A DNA stretch of 64,000 bases from Segatella copri. GTDB taxonomy: Bacteria; Bacteroidota; Bacteroidia; Bacteroidales; Bacteroidaceae. A model generated the notes under the pieces. That model was not told the origin of the DNA, did not search any database, and was given only the letters and a program-made list of their open reading frames with translations. Location: the NCBI RefSeq assembly GCF_026015625.1, contig NZ_JAPDVG010000001.1, positions 372,001-436,000 on the forward strand, read 5' to 3'. The translations under genes and the position numbers were made by a program. Of this stretch, positions 17,325-28,440 are shown one piece after another (position 1 is the stretch's first letter; every line of letters starts with the position of its first letter).

Positions 17325-17365
17325 AATACCTAGAAATGATGAGAGTATCATCAAATCTAGGTATT
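17325..17365 (-). terminator. secA terminator
   Basis: 10-bp perfect outer stem (17325-17334 with 17356-17365), 2-nt internal loop, 6-bp inner stem (17337-17342 with 17348-17353), 5-nt loop, followed on the minus strand by a T-rich tract. A weaker hairpin with TCTTATA/TATAAGA arms lies between it and the secA stop, around 17380-17430. Confidence 0.8.
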
Positions 17366-17437
17366 CTTATCATTATTTCTGATGATGGATGTTCTTATAC
17401 CTTATTATATATATAAGAGCATCATCATTTTCTGTGA

Positions 17438-20400
17438 TTACAGGTTTCTGCCGTGGCAGTTCTTAAACTTCTTGCCGCTTCCGCATGGACATGGGTCGTT
17501 AGGACGTGGCATGTGCTCTGCACGGTAAGGAGTGCGGTTTACCTGTGCGCCCTCTCGGGTATCCTGGTTAGCAGCTGCCTCCTGTGCCTCACGCTCTGCA
17601 TCCAAATCTACCTTGCTTTCTACATAGTTCTGCTGAGTGTGCTGCTCAGGAGCTGCCTCCTGAACTGGCTGCTCTTGCTCCATTACTGGAATCTGACCAC
17701 GCATCAGGATACTTGCAATACGGTCGTACATGTCATTGATCATGGCATCCCAAACCTTGGCACTCTCCAACTTAAAGATGAGGAGAGGATCCTTCTGCTC
17801 GTAGCTTGCATTCTGTACAGAGTGCTTCAGTTCGTCGAGCTTGCGGAGGTTCTCCTTCCAGTCGTCATCGATAATCTGGAGAACAACGCTCTTCTCAAAC
17901 TCCTTAACTACGTTCTTAGCCTCGCTCTCGTATGCCTCCTTGAGGTTGCAAGGAATATTGTACATGCGCTTGCCGTCTGTGATAGGCACCATGATGCGCT
18001 CGTATATAGCACCCTGGTTTTCGTATACCTGCTTGATGATAGGCATAGCTGTAGCCTGGATGCGGTCTGTCTTACGCTTGAATGTAGCCATAGCCTCCTG
18101 GAAAGCACGCTCTGCCAAATCCTCACGTCTGCCGTTCTCATACTCATCCTCGTTGAATGGAATCTCCATAGCGAGAACTTTCAGGAACTCTTCCTTGGCA
18201 CCGAAGAAGTCGTTGTTGTTGACGATGTTCAATACGCGGTCCCAGATGATGTTGGCAATATCCATACCGATACGCTCACCCATGAGGGCGTGGCGACGCT
18301 TCTCGTAGATAACGGTACGCTGACGGTTCATCACGTCATCATACTCCAAGAGGTGTTTACGGATACCGAAGTTGTTTTCCTCAACCTTGCGCTGAGCACG
18401 CTCGATGCTCTTGCTGATCATTGGGCTCTCGATACGCTCGCCATCCTCGAAACCGAGACGATCCATAACCTTGGCGATACGCTCTGAAGCGAACAGACGC
18501 ATCAGCTTATCCTCCAATGATACATAGAATACAGAAGAACCTGGGTCACCCTGACGACCGGCACGACCACGGAGCTGACGGTCTACACGGCGGCTCTCAT
18601 GACGTTCTGTACCGATGATGGCAAGACCACCTGCAGCCTTTACCTCAGGAGTCAGCTTGATATCGGTACCACGACCTGCCATGTTGGTAGCGATGGTTAC
18701 GGCACCCTTACCGTTTACTGAGCGACCTGCCTCGGCTACAATCTGAGCCTCCTGCTGGTGCAGCTTAGCGTTCAATACATTATGAGGAATGTTGCGCATC
18801 TTCAACATCTTGCTCAACAACTCAGAAATCTCGACAGATGTTGTACCTACCAAGACTGGGCGGCCAGCATTACGTGTTTCCTCGATTTCGTCGATAACTG
18901 CACGATATTTCTCGCGGGCAGTCTTGTATACACGGTCATCCAAGTCCTTACGCTGGATAGGGCGGTTGGTTGGAATCTCAACAACATCGAGTTTGTAGAT
19001 ATCCCAGAACTCACCTGACTCTGTACTTGCTGTACCGGTCATACCTGCGAGTTTGTGGTACATACGGAAGTAGTTCTGAAGTGTGATGGTAGCAAAGGTC
19101 TGTGTAGCAGCCTCTACCTTTACGTGCTCCTTAGCTTCAATAGCCTGGTGCAAACCATCGCTCCAGCGACGGCCTTCCATGATACGTCCTGTCTGCTCAT
19201 CCACAATCTTCACCTGTCCGTCCATGACAACATATTCGTCGTCCTTATTGAACATGGTGTAACCCTTCAGGAGCTGCTGCAAGGTGTGAACACGTTCGCT
19301 CTGTACACCATAGTGAGCCAGCATCTCGTCTTTCTTGTCAAGACGCTCCTGGTCGGTAAGGTCTGTACGTGCCTCGAGTTCACTCATTTCTGTTGTGATA
19401 TCAGGCAATACGAAGAGTTCCTTGTCGTTTACCTGCTTAGCCAACCAGTCGGTTCCCTTATCGGTAAGGTCGGCAGAATTCATTTTCTCGTCTACTACGA
19501 AGTACAATGGCTCAGTAGCCTTAGGCATCTCACGGTTGTTGTTTGCCATGTAGTACTCCTCGGTCTTCAGCAGACCAGCTTTGATACCTTCCTCAGAAAG
19601 ATACTTGATCAATGGCTTGTTCTTAGGCAATGCCTTGTAAGAACGGAAGAGTGCGAGGAAGCCTTCATCAAGGAGTTCCTGATTCTTAGCTTTTGTACCT
19701 TCGTTAATCTTCTGCTTAGCCTCGGCGAGCAATTCTGTAGCCTGCTTGCGCTGTACCTCATAAAGTTTCTCAACCAATGGCTGATACTGCTCAAACATCT
19801 GGTCGTCGCCCTTAGGAATAGGACCAGAGATGATCAATGGGGTACGGGCATCATCAATCAATACTGAGTCGACCTCATCGACGATGGCGTAGTTGTGCTG
19901 GCGCTGTACCAGGTCGGCTGGGTTGGTAGCCATGTTATCGCGAAGATAATCGAAACCGAACTCGTTGTTGGTACCGAAGGTGATATCTGCCAGGTATGCC
20001 TTGCGACGCTCGTCGGAATTAGGACGGTGCTTGTCGATACAATCTACAGAGAGACCGTGGAACATATAGAGAGGTCCCATCCACTCAGAGTCACGCTTAG
20101 CCAAATAGTCGTTCACGGTAACGACGTGAACACCATTGCCAGTCAAGGCATTCAGGAAGATAGGTGTTGTACCTACAAGGGTCTTACCCTCACCGGTAGC
20201 CATCTCGGCAATCTTACCCTGATGGAGAACAACACCACCGAAGAGCTGTACATCGTAGTGAATCATTTCCCACTTCATATCATTACCGCCGGCTGTCCAG
20301 TGGTTGTGATAGATAGCCTTGTCGCCATCGATGGTAACGAAGTCGTTAGCTGGATTAGAAGCCAACTCGCGGTCGAAGTCGGTAGCAGTAACTATTGTTT

Positions 20401-20776
20401 CCTCGTTCTCAGCGAAACGGCGAGCAGTATCCTTAACGATAGCGAAAACCTGAGGCAAAACCTCGTTGAGGGCTTCCTCATACTTGTCGAGTGCTTCCTG
20501 CTCTAACTTGTCGATCTGGTTGAAGATACCTTCACGCTCATCGATAGGAGTGTCTTCAATTTTAGCCTTGAGTTCAGCAATCTTAGCCTTCTCTTCCTTG
20601 GCGTACTCCTGTACGTACTTCTGAAGTTCTTTTGTTTTTGCACGAAGTTCGTCATTGCTTAAGGCCTGCATCTTAGGATACTCTGCCTTGATCTTTTCTA
20701 CGATTGGCTGGATCAACTTCATATCGCGAGTTGACTTGTTGCCAAACAATGACTGGAGAATTTTGTTAAAGTTCAT
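17438..20776 (-). CDS. secA: Preprotein translocase ATPase SecA
   Basis: 1112 residues, the long form seen in Bacteroidota. Walker A is in [14 protein letters not shown], the DEAD-type box in [21 protein letters not shown], the helicase II region has [12 protein letters not shown] and [16 protein letters not shown], and the C-terminus carries the SEC-C zinc motif with [15 protein letters not shown]. An insertion of about 100 residues after the first NBD region (from [16 protein letters not shown]) is typical of the phylum. SecA drives protein export through SecYEG. The gene is monocistronic. Confidence 0.98.
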   Translation of the reverse strand: MNFNKILQSLFGNKSTRDMKLIQPIVEKIKAEYPKMQALSNDELRAKTKELQKYVQEYAKEEKAKIAELKAKIEDTPIDEREGIFNQIDKLEQEALDKYEEALNEVLPQVFAIVKDTARRFAENEETIVTATDFDRELASNPANDFVTIDGDKAIYHNHWTAGGNDMKWEMIHYDVQLFGGVVLHQGKIAEMATGEGKTLVGTTPIFLNALTGNGVHVVTVNDYLAKRDSEWMGPLYMFHGLSVDCIDKHRPNSDERRKAYLADITFGTNNEFGFDYLRDNMATNPADLVQRQHNYAIVDEVDSVLIDDARTPLIISGPIPKGDDQMFEQYQPLVEKLYEVQRKQATELLAEAKQKINEGTKAKNQELLDEGFLALFRSYKALPKNKPLIKYLSEEGIKAGLLKTEEYYMANNNREMPKATEPLYFVVDEKMNSADLTDKGTDWLAKQVNDKELFVLPDITTEMSELEARTDLTDQERLDKKDEMLAHYGVQSERVHTLQQLLKGYTMFNKDDEYVVMDGQVKIVDEQTGRIMEGRRWSDGLHQAIEAKEHVKVEAATQTFATITLQNYFRMYHKLAGMTGTASTESGEFWDIYKLDVVEIPTNRPIQRKDLDDRVYKTAREKYRAVIDEIEETRNAGRPVLVGTTSVEISELLSKMLKMRNIPHNVLNAKLHQQEAQIVAEAGRSVNGKGAVTIATNMAGRGTDIKLTPEVKAAGGLAIIGTERHESRRVDRQLRGRAGRQGDPGSSVFYVSLEDKLMRLFASERIAKVMDRLGFEDGERIESPMISKSIERAQRKVEENNFGIRKHLLEYDDVMNRQRTVIYEKRRHALMGERIGMDIANIIWDRVLNIVNNNDFFGAKEEFLKVLAMEIPFNEDEYENGRREDLAERAFQEAMATFKRKTDRIQATAMPIIKQVYENQGAIYERIMVPITDGKRMYNIPCNLKEAYESEAKNVVKEFEKSVVLQIIDDDWKENLRKLDELKHSVQNASYEQKDPLLIFKLESAKVWDAMINDMYDRIASILMRGQIPVMEQEQPVQEAAPEQHTQQNYVESKVDLDAEREAQEAAANQDTREGAQVNRTPYRAEHMPRPNDPCPCGSGKKFKNCHGRNL

Positions 20777-20846
20777 TGTATATTTATTTTTTATTATTAT
20801 TCGATGATGTTTGGGAGTAAAATCTCCTGTTGTTTATTACTAGCTT

Positions 20847-20879
20847 GCAAATTTACTAAAAATATCTGTAAATCTGCAA
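20847..20879 (-). promoter_or_regulatory. secA promoter
   Basis: Minus-strand TAAATTTGC (20847-20855) and TTG (20877-20879) with 21 bp between, about 70 bp upstream of the secA start. Confidence 0.65.
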
Positions 20880-20945
20880 GGAATTGCCAATTATTACCTG
20901 TTTTTATGGCAAATCTTCTGAGTTTTGCTTACAGAAAGCATAAAA

Positions 20946-21305
20946 TCAGCAGTTTGGACCTCGAATAACAATACTCCCATACGGAACTTTGTATCTATGC
21001 TCCGTAGGGGAATCATAATAAATATGTGAATGAATGCCTGTCAGAATGTCAGAAGAATTGGCGGCAAGTGTTGCCGACAGGATAGGATGATGCGTTGCGA
21101 TGCTCTCATCTTCTGATGCCGCTTTGATGGCTTTGAGCACGCAGAGAATGTCCTCCTCCAATGCCTTCGCCTCCGGTTGCTGGATGAATTCATCGTAGGA
21201 TATATCCGTAAGCGCAAACTTCAGCGCCTGCTGATAAGTCTGCGCCTCCATGCCGGTTGCCGCCAGGACAACCAAAAGGGCTGTGATATATCTGTTTACC
21301 ATCAT
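20946..21305 (-). CDS. Small putative secreted protein of unknown function
   Basis: 119 residues with a signal peptide (VNRYITALLVVLAATGMEAQ; the second Met may be the start). The mature part is mostly helical and Ala/Glu-rich, then IHSHIYYDSPTEHRYKVPYGS and a C-terminal GPNC. No family recognised. It follows the DUF4105 gene on the same strand, with a 9-bp hairpin (21328-21336 with 21346-21354) between them. Signal peptide and codon use suggest a real gene, but there is no strong promoter. Confidence 0.5.
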   Translation of the reverse strand: MMVNRYITALLVVLAATGMEAQTYQQALKFALTDISYDEFIQQPEAKALEEDILCVLKAIKAASEDESIATHHPILSATLAANSSDILTGIHSHIYYDSPTEHRYKVPYGSIVIRGPNC

Positions 21306-21372
21306 TGTTGTTTGTCTTCTTCTGTTCGGAAACGATGTTGCGCCAATCGTTTCCTTACGTATATTTTAATGT

Positions 21373-22716
21373 CTATTTATTCTTTCTGAATTTCTTTACG
21401 ATATGCTTCTGTAGACCGTAATTGTTTGGACTTAAATCCATCATGGTCGACTTGACGCAGTATCTCGCTAGCAAAGAAAGTGCCAAAATACTCATACCCT
21501 CAGCATAGTTCTGCCATATCTGCATGAACAGGGCTATGAGCAGAAGCCATCCCAGGAGTTCGAAATACCAATACTGACGACATGCTTTCATCCTCTTGAC
21601 AGTCTTCCAGGCAAAGATGAGGTTGAGCGGATTCAGTATCAGAATCTGGAAATTTATCTGTACAGTAGGATGCTGCGAGAAGATCATGGTAAAGAGAATC
21701 AGTCCCGGTAATCCTGTCAGGACAAGCAGGATGGCATCAAACCACCAGTAGTTTTTCTTTTTTACACATTCTCTTACCGTTGTTCCTATGATGATGATTG
21801 CCAGAGCTATGGCTATCATTTGTGGTGTAACAGGAGCATCGTCTGTTATTTGTGCCTGGGCTGGGATGATATCGGATGTTTCATCTACCAGAGTGATATA
21901 GCCGCTGGCACTTGTTGCATTGGTCTTGCCGTCTGCAGTCTGAGATGCATCAATAAAGTCGGTTCTTCCTTCTGTGGCAAAGTCTTTGCTCAGATTGTCT
22001 GGCAAGAATTCCCATTCTCTTTGTGTGATAGGGCGGTCTGCCTGACAACCCAAAAGGAGGTCATTGCCGAATCTTGCCCAGCGGTGCTGTCCGTTGAGCT
22101 TGTGAATCTCTTCCCTGTAGGTAGAAGGGGTAGGGATATCTTTAAAGTTGGTACTCTGGTTTCCAATGTTGGAGAGAATCATCTCGCGTGCCCGGGTCGT
22201 ACAATTATCATAGAAGAAATTGTAGCGGTATACGCGGTTCTCCGGCTGTGCATTCTTGTCGATGCTTCTCAGAATTCCCAGTTTCTCTGTACGGGAGAGA
22301 CGGAGGCGCTGCTGTCTTACCCATCTACCTTCATGTGCATATTCGGCAATGAAGTCGCTCATCGGGTAGATGCCGATCTGGTAATCGGTGAGTCCGAAAA
22401 CAAAACGGAGTACAAAGCAACTTTGGTTAAAACTAAACATACCCCAGTTGACGGCAACATCCGTTCCCATAGCTTTGTTCTGGATGCGGAGAGCGGTATG
22501 TCCATAATACGACCACACCTCCTGGCCTGGTCCGCAAGTCAGGAGAGAAATGTCAACAGAATCAAGCCACGCAGTAGCTTCTTCATTGACACGACTGTTC
22601 TGCACAGAAATATCAGAGTCCTTGTCTCTTGAAAAATCCTGTGCAGCCACTTCAGTAGTTAAATTGATTAAAATTACTGCTAAAATGGCACTAAAAATAT
22701 GCTTAAAACGTTTCAC
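21373..22716 (-). CDS. DUF4105 (Lnb-type N-terminal domain) membrane protein
   Basis: About 447 residues from the GTG at 22716. The ATG at 22743 gives 456 residues but would place a -7-like TATTTTTGC (22720-22728, minus strand) inside the coding region, so the shorter, nearly leaderless form is preferred with moderate confidence. After a signal sequence (FSAILAVILINLTTEVAAQ) comes the DUF4105 domain with YGHTALRI and NFFYDNCTTR, resembling the Cys/His region of the lipoprotein transacylase Lnb. The C-terminal ~150 residues hold about four to five membrane helices. Possible role in lipoprotein or envelope modification; activity inferred only from the family. Confidence 0.8.
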   Translation of the reverse strand: MKRFKHIFSAILAVILINLTTEVAAQDFSRDKDSDISVQNSRVNEEATAWLDSVDISLLTCGPGQEVWSYYGHTALRIQNKAMGTDVAVNWGMFSFNQSCFVLRFVFGLTDYQIGIYPMSDFIAEYAHEGRWVRQQRLRLSRTEKLGILRSIDKNAQPENRVYRYNFFYDNCTTRAREMILSNIGNQSTNFKDIPTPSTYREEIHKLNGQHRWARFGNDLLLGCQADRPITQREWEFLPDNLSKDFATEGRTDFIDASQTADGKTNATSASGYITLVDETSDIIPAQAQITDDAPVTPQMIAIALAIIIIGTTVRECVKKKNYWWFDAILLVLTGLPGLILFTMIFSQHPTVQINFQILILNPLNLIFAWKTVKRMKACRQYWYFELLGWLLLIALFMQIWQNYAEGMSILALSLLARYCVKSTMMDLSPNNYGLQKHIVKKFRKNK

Positions 22717-22815
22717 GATGCAAAAATACCTTATTATTTTCAATTATCCTTCTTTTTTCTAGATTTTTTTTAATACTTTTGCACTCTGAATATAATTTTG
22801 AATGATTATTAAAGA

Positions 22816-24096
22816 ATGAGAAAGCTTTTTTTAGCAACCCTATTGTTGGGTTCAGCCCTTATGGTTAATGCCCAAAGTGGTACTAATTCGCCATACAGCC
22901 AGTATGGTCTTGGCATCTTGTCAGACCAGACTTCTGGTTTTAATCGCGGTATGAATGGAGTCGGTCTTGGCTTTCATGAGCATAATCAGGTAAACTATCT
23001 CAACCCTGCATCTTATGCTTCGATTGATTCTATGACTTTCATCCTTGATGCCGGTATCTCTGGTCAGGTGACAAATTTTGAAGAGAATGGTGTGAAGAAG
23101 AATGCCAACAACTCAAATTTTGAGTATGTTGTTGCAGGCTTCCGCTTGCTGCCACATGTAGGTATGAGCTTCGGTATCATTCCTTTTACCAATGTGGGCT
23201 ATAATTATTCTGCATCAGAATGGGTGAATGCTGACAAGGAAGCTTACTATACTAATACTTATTCAGGCGATGGTGGTTTGCATCAGGCATACATCGGTGC
23301 TGGTTGGGAACCGGTCAGGGGCTTGGCCGTAGGTGCCAACTTCTCATATCTCTGGGGTAGTATAGACAGAAGTGTATCAAACAGCTACAGCAATTCTTAT
23401 TACAAGACCCTCACCCGCTACTATTCTATGCAGGTGAACAGCTATAAGGTTGATTTCGGTGTACAGTATACCCATCAGTTCTCAAAGAAAGATTGGGCTA
23501 CCGTAGGTGTCACCTTCTCACCAGGACATGGTCTGGGAGCTTCTGCTGATATGAAAATCATTTCTAATGATACCCAGAACGGTGTTACCGATACCACCGC
23601 TTACTCTATCGGCAAGGCTTACGAGTTGCCTACTATGATTGGTGCGGGTGTGATGTGGAATCATAACAACCAGTGGAAGGTTGGCTTTGATTATAGTCTG
23701 CAGAAGTGGGGTAGCTTGGGGTATCCTAGTTTCGATGGAACCAACTACGCCTTGAAAAATGGTATCTACAAGGATAGAAGCAAGTTCAATCTCGGTGCCC
23801 AGTATTGCTATGGAGAGCGCAGCCGTGCTTTCTTCAAGCGTGTTCAGTATCGTGTAGGTGCCAGCTACGCCACACCTTATTATAAGATGAATGGTGTTGA
23901 TGGTCCGAAGGAAATCTCTGTAAGTGCCGGTTTCGGTATTCCTATCATGAACTCTTATAACAACCGCTCTATGCTGAATATCAGCGGTCAGTGGGTGAAG
24001 AGTTCGGCTAAGGATCTGATTAAGGAAAATTCTTTCCGTATTAATATCGGATTCACATTCAACGAGGATTGGTTTAAGAAGTGGAAGATGGATTAA
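22816..24096 (+). CDS. Outer membrane beta-barrel protein, FadL/OmpP1-like
   Basis: 426 residues, signal peptide ending MVNAQ, then SPYSQYGLGILSDQTSGFNRGMNGVGLGF, a Bacteroidota outer membrane transport signature, and many alternating-residue strands ending in INIGFTFNEDWFKKWKMD. The predicted place is the outer membrane as a channel for hydrophobic compounds. A -7 box TACTTTTGC sits at 22774-22782. It opens the conserved run barrel - lptC - CNNM - ppiD found in Bacteroidales. Confidence 0.82.
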   Translation: MRKLFLATLLLGSALMVNAQSGTNSPYSQYGLGILSDQTSGFNRGMNGVGLGFHEHNQVNYLNPASYASIDSMTFILDAGISGQVTNFEENGVKKNANNSNFEYVVAGFRLLPHVGMSFGIIPFTNVGYNYSASEWVNADKEAYYTNTYSGDGGLHQAYIGAGWEPVRGLAVGANFSYLWGSIDRSVSNSYSNSYYKTLTRYYSMQVNSYKVDFGVQYTHQFSKKDWATVGVTFSPGHGLGASADMKIISNDTQNGVTDTTAYSIGKAYELPTMIGAGVMWNHNNQWKVGFDYSLQKWGSLGYPSFDGTNYALKNGIYKDRSKFNLGAQYCYGERSRAFFKRVQYRVGASYATPYYKMNGVDGPKEISVSAGFGIPIMNSYNNRSMLNISGQWVKSSAKDLIKENSFRINIGFTFNEDWFKKWKMD

Positions 24097-24139
24097 TCTT
24101 CCACTTATATATAATAATGTATAGAATCTCTATATAATA

Positions 24140-24805
24140 ATGTATAGAATAAAAGGCTCTTATGTTGTCGGTATCCTGATGTTCCTGATTTTGGCTGGTT
24201 GCCAGAACCAGGTAGAACATACTGCGCCCGCCATCCGTCCGCAAGACTCGGTGGCGATGATGACGTCGTATGGTGTAAATACATTGGTAAGCGACTCGGG
24301 AGTTATGAAATATCGCATCGTAACAGAACGGTGGGAGGTGAATACCAGCAAGAATCCATCTTTGTGGATCTTTGATAAGGGACTTTTGCTGGAGCAGTTT
24401 GATGAGAAATTCCATATTAATAGTTATATCCAGTGTGATACAGCTTATTATTATGATCAGCAGAAGATATGGAAACTTTATGGTAGGGTGAGTATCCTGA
24501 CCAAAGATGGTTTGCGCTTCAATAGTGAGCAACTTACCTGGGATCAGAATAAGCACGAATTGTCAAGTAACGTATTCAGTAAACTTGTTACTCCTGAAAG
24601 AACGTTACAGGGTTCTCATTTCTGGAGTGATGAAAAGATGACGCGCTATTATGTGAGCAATTCGAAGGGTAGCTTTGAAAAGGGAGACCTGACAGGAGGT
24701 GGTGGTGCTGCCGATACTTTGAGCAGCCAGCCTGATTCTGTCAAGAATAACTTCCGTCAGCCTGCTACACCTGTCAGAGCCACTACGATTCCTATCATGC
24801 ACTAA
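24140..24805 (+). CDS. lptC: LPS export periplasmic protein LptC
   Basis: 221 residues. Lipobox LILAGC with Cys21 rather than the single N-terminal helix of enterobacterial LptC. The region YRIVTERWEV to SSNVFSKLVTPERTLQG matches the LptC beta-jellyroll that hands LPS from LptBFG to LptA. A Gly-rich and Pro-rich tail follows. Located 43 bp after the barrel gene and 19 bp before the CNNM gene, probably one operon. Confidence 0.88.
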   Translation: MYRIKGSYVVGILMFLILAGCQNQVEHTAPAIRPQDSVAMMTSYGVNTLVSDSGVMKYRIVTERWEVNTSKNPSLWIFDKGLLLEQFDEKFHINSYIQCDTAYYYDQQKIWKLYGRVSILTKDGLRFNSEQLTWDQNKHELSSNVFSKLVTPERTLQGSHFWSDEKMTRYYVSNSKGSFEKGDLTGGGGAADTLSSQPDSVKNNFRQPATPVRATTIPIMH

Positions 24806-24824
24806 TTAAAAAGAAAAAGATATA

Positions 24825-26096
24825 ATGAATGAACAGGTGGATATGAGTTTAGTCGTAGGCATTCTCATTACGATGGTCTTCTCAGCATTCTTCAGCGGAA
24901 TGGAGATTGCCTTCGTCTCTTCTAACCGTATGTTGGCGGAGATGGATAAGGAGAAAAACGGCCTTACGCAACGACTGTTATCTTTGTTTTATAATCATCC
25001 GAATGGCTTTGTCAGTACTATGCTCGTGGGCAACAATATAGCCCTTGTTGTTTATGGTATTCTGATAGCCCGTCTTTTTGACAATACGATTTTCGCAGGT
25101 TTTGATGCAGCCTTTACGGTGCCTGCAGATACCATTCTGTCTACGCTGATAGTACTCTTTACAGGTGAGTTTCTGCCAAAGACGCTTTTCAAGTCTAATC
25201 CGAACCGCTTGCTTTCTATCTTCAGTCCGATAGCTTATCTGTGCTATGTGGTATTGTGGCCTATCAGCAAGTTCAGTACTTTCTTGAGTAAGTGCCTGCT
25301 GCGTCTGGTGGGTATGAAGATGGATGCAGAGGGGACAGATGAAGGCTTTTCTAAGGTAGACCTTGATTATCTTGTGCAGTCAAGTATCGATAACGCTACC
25401 AATGAAGATGAAATTAATGATGAGGTGAAGATATTCCAGAATGCCCTTGATTTCTCTGATACTAAAGTACGCGACTGTATGGTGCCCCGTACGGAGATTC
25501 AGGCAGTTGAAATGGATACTTCTCTCGAAGAACTGCAGCAGAAATTCATAGAGAGCGGTAATTCGAAAATCATAGTATATGAAGAGGATATAGACCATAT
25601 TGCGGGATATATTCACAGTTCCGAACTGTTCCATCATCCTTCACGTTGGCAGGATCATATCCGTACACTTCCTTTTGTGCCTGAAACGATGCAGGCACAG
25701 AAACTGATGCAGACTTTTTTGCAGCAGAAGAAGTCTTTGGGTATCGTTGTTGATGAGTTTGGAGGTACTAGCGGTTTGGTGAGTCTGGAGGATATCGTGG
25801 AGGAAATCTTCGGTGATATAGAAGATGAGCACGACTCAGCCAAATATGTAGCTAAGAAAACCGATGATGGTGACTATCTCCTTTCTGCACGACTGGAGAT
25901 TGACAAGGTGAACGATATGTTTGGTCTTGAACTGCCGGAAAGTGATGAATATATGACTGTAGGCGGTTTGATATTGCATGAATATCAGAGTTTTCCTAAA
26001 CTCAACGAGGTGATTAAGTTTGATAACTTTGAGTTCAAGATTATCAAGTCAACATCCCGTAAAATAGAGCTTGTTAAACTCCACATCATCAAATAG
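24825..26096 (+). CDS. CNNM/CorC-HlyC family transporter (GldE-like)
   Basis: 423 residues: a DUF21 membrane domain with about four helices (to about residue 170), two CBS repeats (about 205-330, including VRDCMVPRTEIQAVEMD and LGIVVDEFGGTSGLVSLEDIVEEIFGDIEDEHD) and a C-terminal CorC_HlyC domain. Family members are linked to Mg2+/Co2+ efflux; the Bacteroidota homologue in gliding species is GldE. The annotation hemolysin often used for this family is historical. A long hairpin ends the operon after the stop. Confidence 0.88.
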   Translation: MNEQVDMSLVVGILITMVFSAFFSGMEIAFVSSNRMLAEMDKEKNGLTQRLLSLFYNHPNGFVSTMLVGNNIALVVYGILIARLFDNTIFAGFDAAFTVPADTILSTLIVLFTGEFLPKTLFKSNPNRLLSIFSPIAYLCYVVLWPISKFSTFLSKCLLRLVGMKMDAEGTDEGFSKVDLDYLVQSSIDNATNEDEINDEVKIFQNALDFSDTKVRDCMVPRTEIQAVEMDTSLEELQQKFIESGNSKIIVYEEDIDHIAGYIHSSELFHHPSRWQDHIRTLPFVPETMQAQKLMQTFLQQKKSLGIVVDEFGGTSGLVSLEDIVEEIFGDIEDEHDSAKYVAKKTDDGDYLLSARLEIDKVNDMFGLELPESDEYMTVGGLILHEYQSFPKLNEVIKFDNFEFKIIKSTSRKIELVKLHIIK

Positions 26097-26105
26097 CTGA
26101 GCAGG

Positions 26106-26168
26106 AAAAGGGAATTTTTTGCTTTTTTTGAGGTAATAGTCAAAAAAGATAGCAAAAAATTCCCTTTT
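26106..26168 (+). terminator. Long hairpin terminator after the CNNM gene
   Basis: Perfect 18-bp stem (26106-26123 with 26151-26168) and an inner A/T stem, just 10 bp after the stop codon. The right arm ends in T4 and a T-rich stretch. Confidence 0.85.
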
Positions 26169-26272
26169 CTCGTATTATTTTTGTATTTTTGCAGACAATT
26201 GGCTACTAGCATCAAAAGTGGTTCAATCTAAACTTAGGAAAAAATAAAAATAATAATAATAATTAAAACGTA

Positions 26273-28423
26273 ATGGCAGCATTAGGAACAATTAGAAAAA
26301 GAGGCGTGATACTGGTTTGTATCATCAGTTTCGGCCTTTTCGCCTTTATTGCCGAGGAAGCTTTCCGCTCTTGCGATTCAGCAAAGAATAATGAGCGCCA
26401 GCAGATTGGTGAGGTTTTGGGCGAAAAAATCAGCGTGCAGGATTTCCAGAAGCTCGTTGATGAGTATTCAGAAGTTATTAAAATGCAACAGGGTCAGGAA
26501 AATCTTCCTGAAGAGCAGATGAATCAGGTGAAGGATATGGTATGGAATACCTACATCCAGAACCAGATTATCGCTAAGGAAGCTAGCAAGTTGGGTCTTA
26601 CTGTGACCGACGCAGAGCTTCAGGACATCTTGAAGACAGGTACTAACCCTATGCTTCAGCAGACTCCTTTCGTTAATCAGCAGACAGGTCGTTTCGATGC
26701 ATCTTCTCTCCAGAAGTTCTTGGCAGACTACAAGGCACAGAAGGCTAACCCATCTGCTAACGCACAGATGATGGATCAGTATACCAAGATTTACAACTAC
26801 TGGTCATTCATCGAGAAGACTCTCCGCCAGCAGATTTTGGCTCAGAAGTATCAGGCTCTTCTCGCCGGTTGCTTCCTGTCAAACCCTGTAGAGGCAAAGA
26901 TGGCTTTCAAGGAGGAGAATGAAGAGAGCCTGATTCAGTTGGCTGCTTTCCCTTACTCTGACATCCAGGATGATAAGGTAAAGATTTCTGAAAGCGATCT
27001 GAAGGCTAAGTATGATGAGATCAAGGCACGCTTCAAGCAGCCTGTTGAGAGCCGTGACATCAAGTTTGTAGATATCGAGGTTCAGGCTTCAAATGCAGAC
27101 CGTGCTGCTCTTAACAAGGAATTTGCAGGTTATCACTCACAGTTGGCTGCTGCTGCAGATCCTACAGAGGTTGTACGTAAGTCAGCTTCTACTGTAGCAT
27201 ATCTTGGTATTCCTGTTTCAAAGGATGCTTTCCCACGTGATATCGCTGCTCAGCTTGATTCTATGGCTGTAGGTTCTACTTCTGCTGTTAAGGCTAATGC
27301 CGGTGACAATACATTGAACATCGTTAAGTTGGTAGCTAAGCAGGAATTGCCAGATTCAGTACAGTATCGTGTTATCCAGGTTGCTGCTAACTCAGTAGCT
27401 GAGGCTAAGACTAAGGCAGATTCTATTCAGGGCGCTATTGCCGGTGGTGCTGATTTCGAGGCTATCGCTAAGAAGTATGGTCAGACTGGTGACAAGGCTT
27501 GGATGACTACTAAGCAGTATGAGTATGCCCAGTCTATGGATAAGGACAACAAGACATTCATCAATACATTGAATACTGCAGCAGTTAACTCTTTGAACCA
27601 GCTTCAGTTGGGTCAGGGATATGTAGTTCTTCAGGTTCTCGACCGCAAGGCAATGGTCAGCAAGTATACCGCTGCCGTTATCAAGAAGCCTATCGACTTC
27701 TCTCAGGGTACTTACCGTACTGCTTACAACAAGTTCTCTAGTTTCGTAAGTGCTAATCCTAAGTCAGAGGATCTCTTGAAGAATGCAGCTAAGGAAGGTT
27801 ACAAGGTTCAGGACTTGAAGGATATTACAACTTCTGTTCACTATGTAGCAAACATCCATTCTACACGCGAGGCTTTGAAGTGGATCTTCGATAGCAAGGA
27901 AGGTGAGATTTCACCTCTCTATGAGTGTGGTGACAACAACCACCTGTTGGTTGTGGTTCTTGATAAGATTCATCATATCGGTTATCGTGATTTGAATGAT
28001 GCAGTTGTCAAGGAGACTGTTAAGGCAGAGGTGCTCAAGGATAAGAAGGCTGAGATGATTGAGGCTAAGTTGAATGGTGTTAAGAACATCGCAGCTGCTA
28101 AGGCTAAGGGTGGTAAGGTTTCTTCTGTAAACCAGATTACTTTCGCTGCTCCTGTATTCATCGCAGCTACTGGCGCTAGCGAGCCAGCTCTCTCTGGTGC
28201 TGTTGCAGGTACTAAGAAGGGTGCTTTCTCTGCTCATGCTGTGAAGGGTAACGCTGGTGTTTATCTCTTCCAGGTTACTAACAAGACTAATCGTCCTGTT
28301 AAGTTCGATGACAAGACATACGAGCAGAAGTGCCGCCAGAAGGCTATGCAGTATGCAGGTAACTTCATGAATGAGCTTTATCTGAACGCTCATGTAGTAG
28401 ATAACCGCTACTTGTTCTTCTAA
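26273..28423 (+). CDS. PpiD-like periplasmic peptidyl-prolyl isomerase (SurA_N domain)
   Basis: 716 residues. One N-terminal membrane helix (GVILVCIISFGLFAFIAEEAF) anchors a periplasmic chaperone. The SurA-type N-terminal domain (QDFQKLVDEYSEVI ... VKDMVWNTYIQNQII) covers about 45-200. A parvulin domain lies around 340-450 (VQYRVIQVAANSVAEAKTKADSI, then GGADFEAIAKKYGQTGDKAWM). It helps folding of exported and outer membrane proteins. A -7 box TATTTTTGC is at 26184-26192. Strong codon bias toward one codon per amino acid suggests high expression. Confidence 0.9.
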   Translation: MAALGTIRKRGVILVCIISFGLFAFIAEEAFRSCDSAKNNERQQIGEVLGEKISVQDFQKLVDEYSEVIKMQQGQENLPEEQMNQVKDMVWNTYIQNQIIAKEASKLGLTVTDAELQDILKTGTNPMLQQTPFVNQQTGRFDASSLQKFLADYKAQKANPSANAQMMDQYTKIYNYWSFIEKTLRQQILAQKYQALLAGCFLSNPVEAKMAFKEENEESLIQLAAFPYSDIQDDKVKISESDLKAKYDEIKARFKQPVESRDIKFVDIEVQASNADRAALNKEFAGYHSQLAAAADPTEVVRKSASTVAYLGIPVSKDAFPRDIAAQLDSMAVGSTSAVKANAGDNTLNIVKLVAKQELPDSVQYRVIQVAANSVAEAKTKADSIQGAIAGGADFEAIAKKYGQTGDKAWMTTKQYEYAQSMDKDNKTFINTLNTAAVNSLNQLQLGQGYVVLQVLDRKAMVSKYTAAVIKKPIDFSQGTYRTAYNKFSSFVSANPKSEDLLKNAAKEGYKVQDLKDITTSVHYVANIHSTREALKWIFDSKEGEISPLYECGDNNHLLVVVLDKIHHIGYRDLNDAVVKETVKAEVLKDKKAEMIEAKLNGVKNIAAAKAKGGKVSSVNQITFAAPVFIAATGASEPALSGAVAGTKKGAFSAHAVKGNAGVYLFQVTNKTNRPVKFDDKTYEQKCRQKAMQYAGNFMNELYLNAHVVDNRYLFF

Positions 28424-28440
28424 TTCAGACTCTTAGATTT

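Noticed and set aside
17841..18487. Long plus-strand open frames opposite secA, feoB and hcp
   Set aside because: They are antisense shadows of highly conserved genes and lack promoters or family features.
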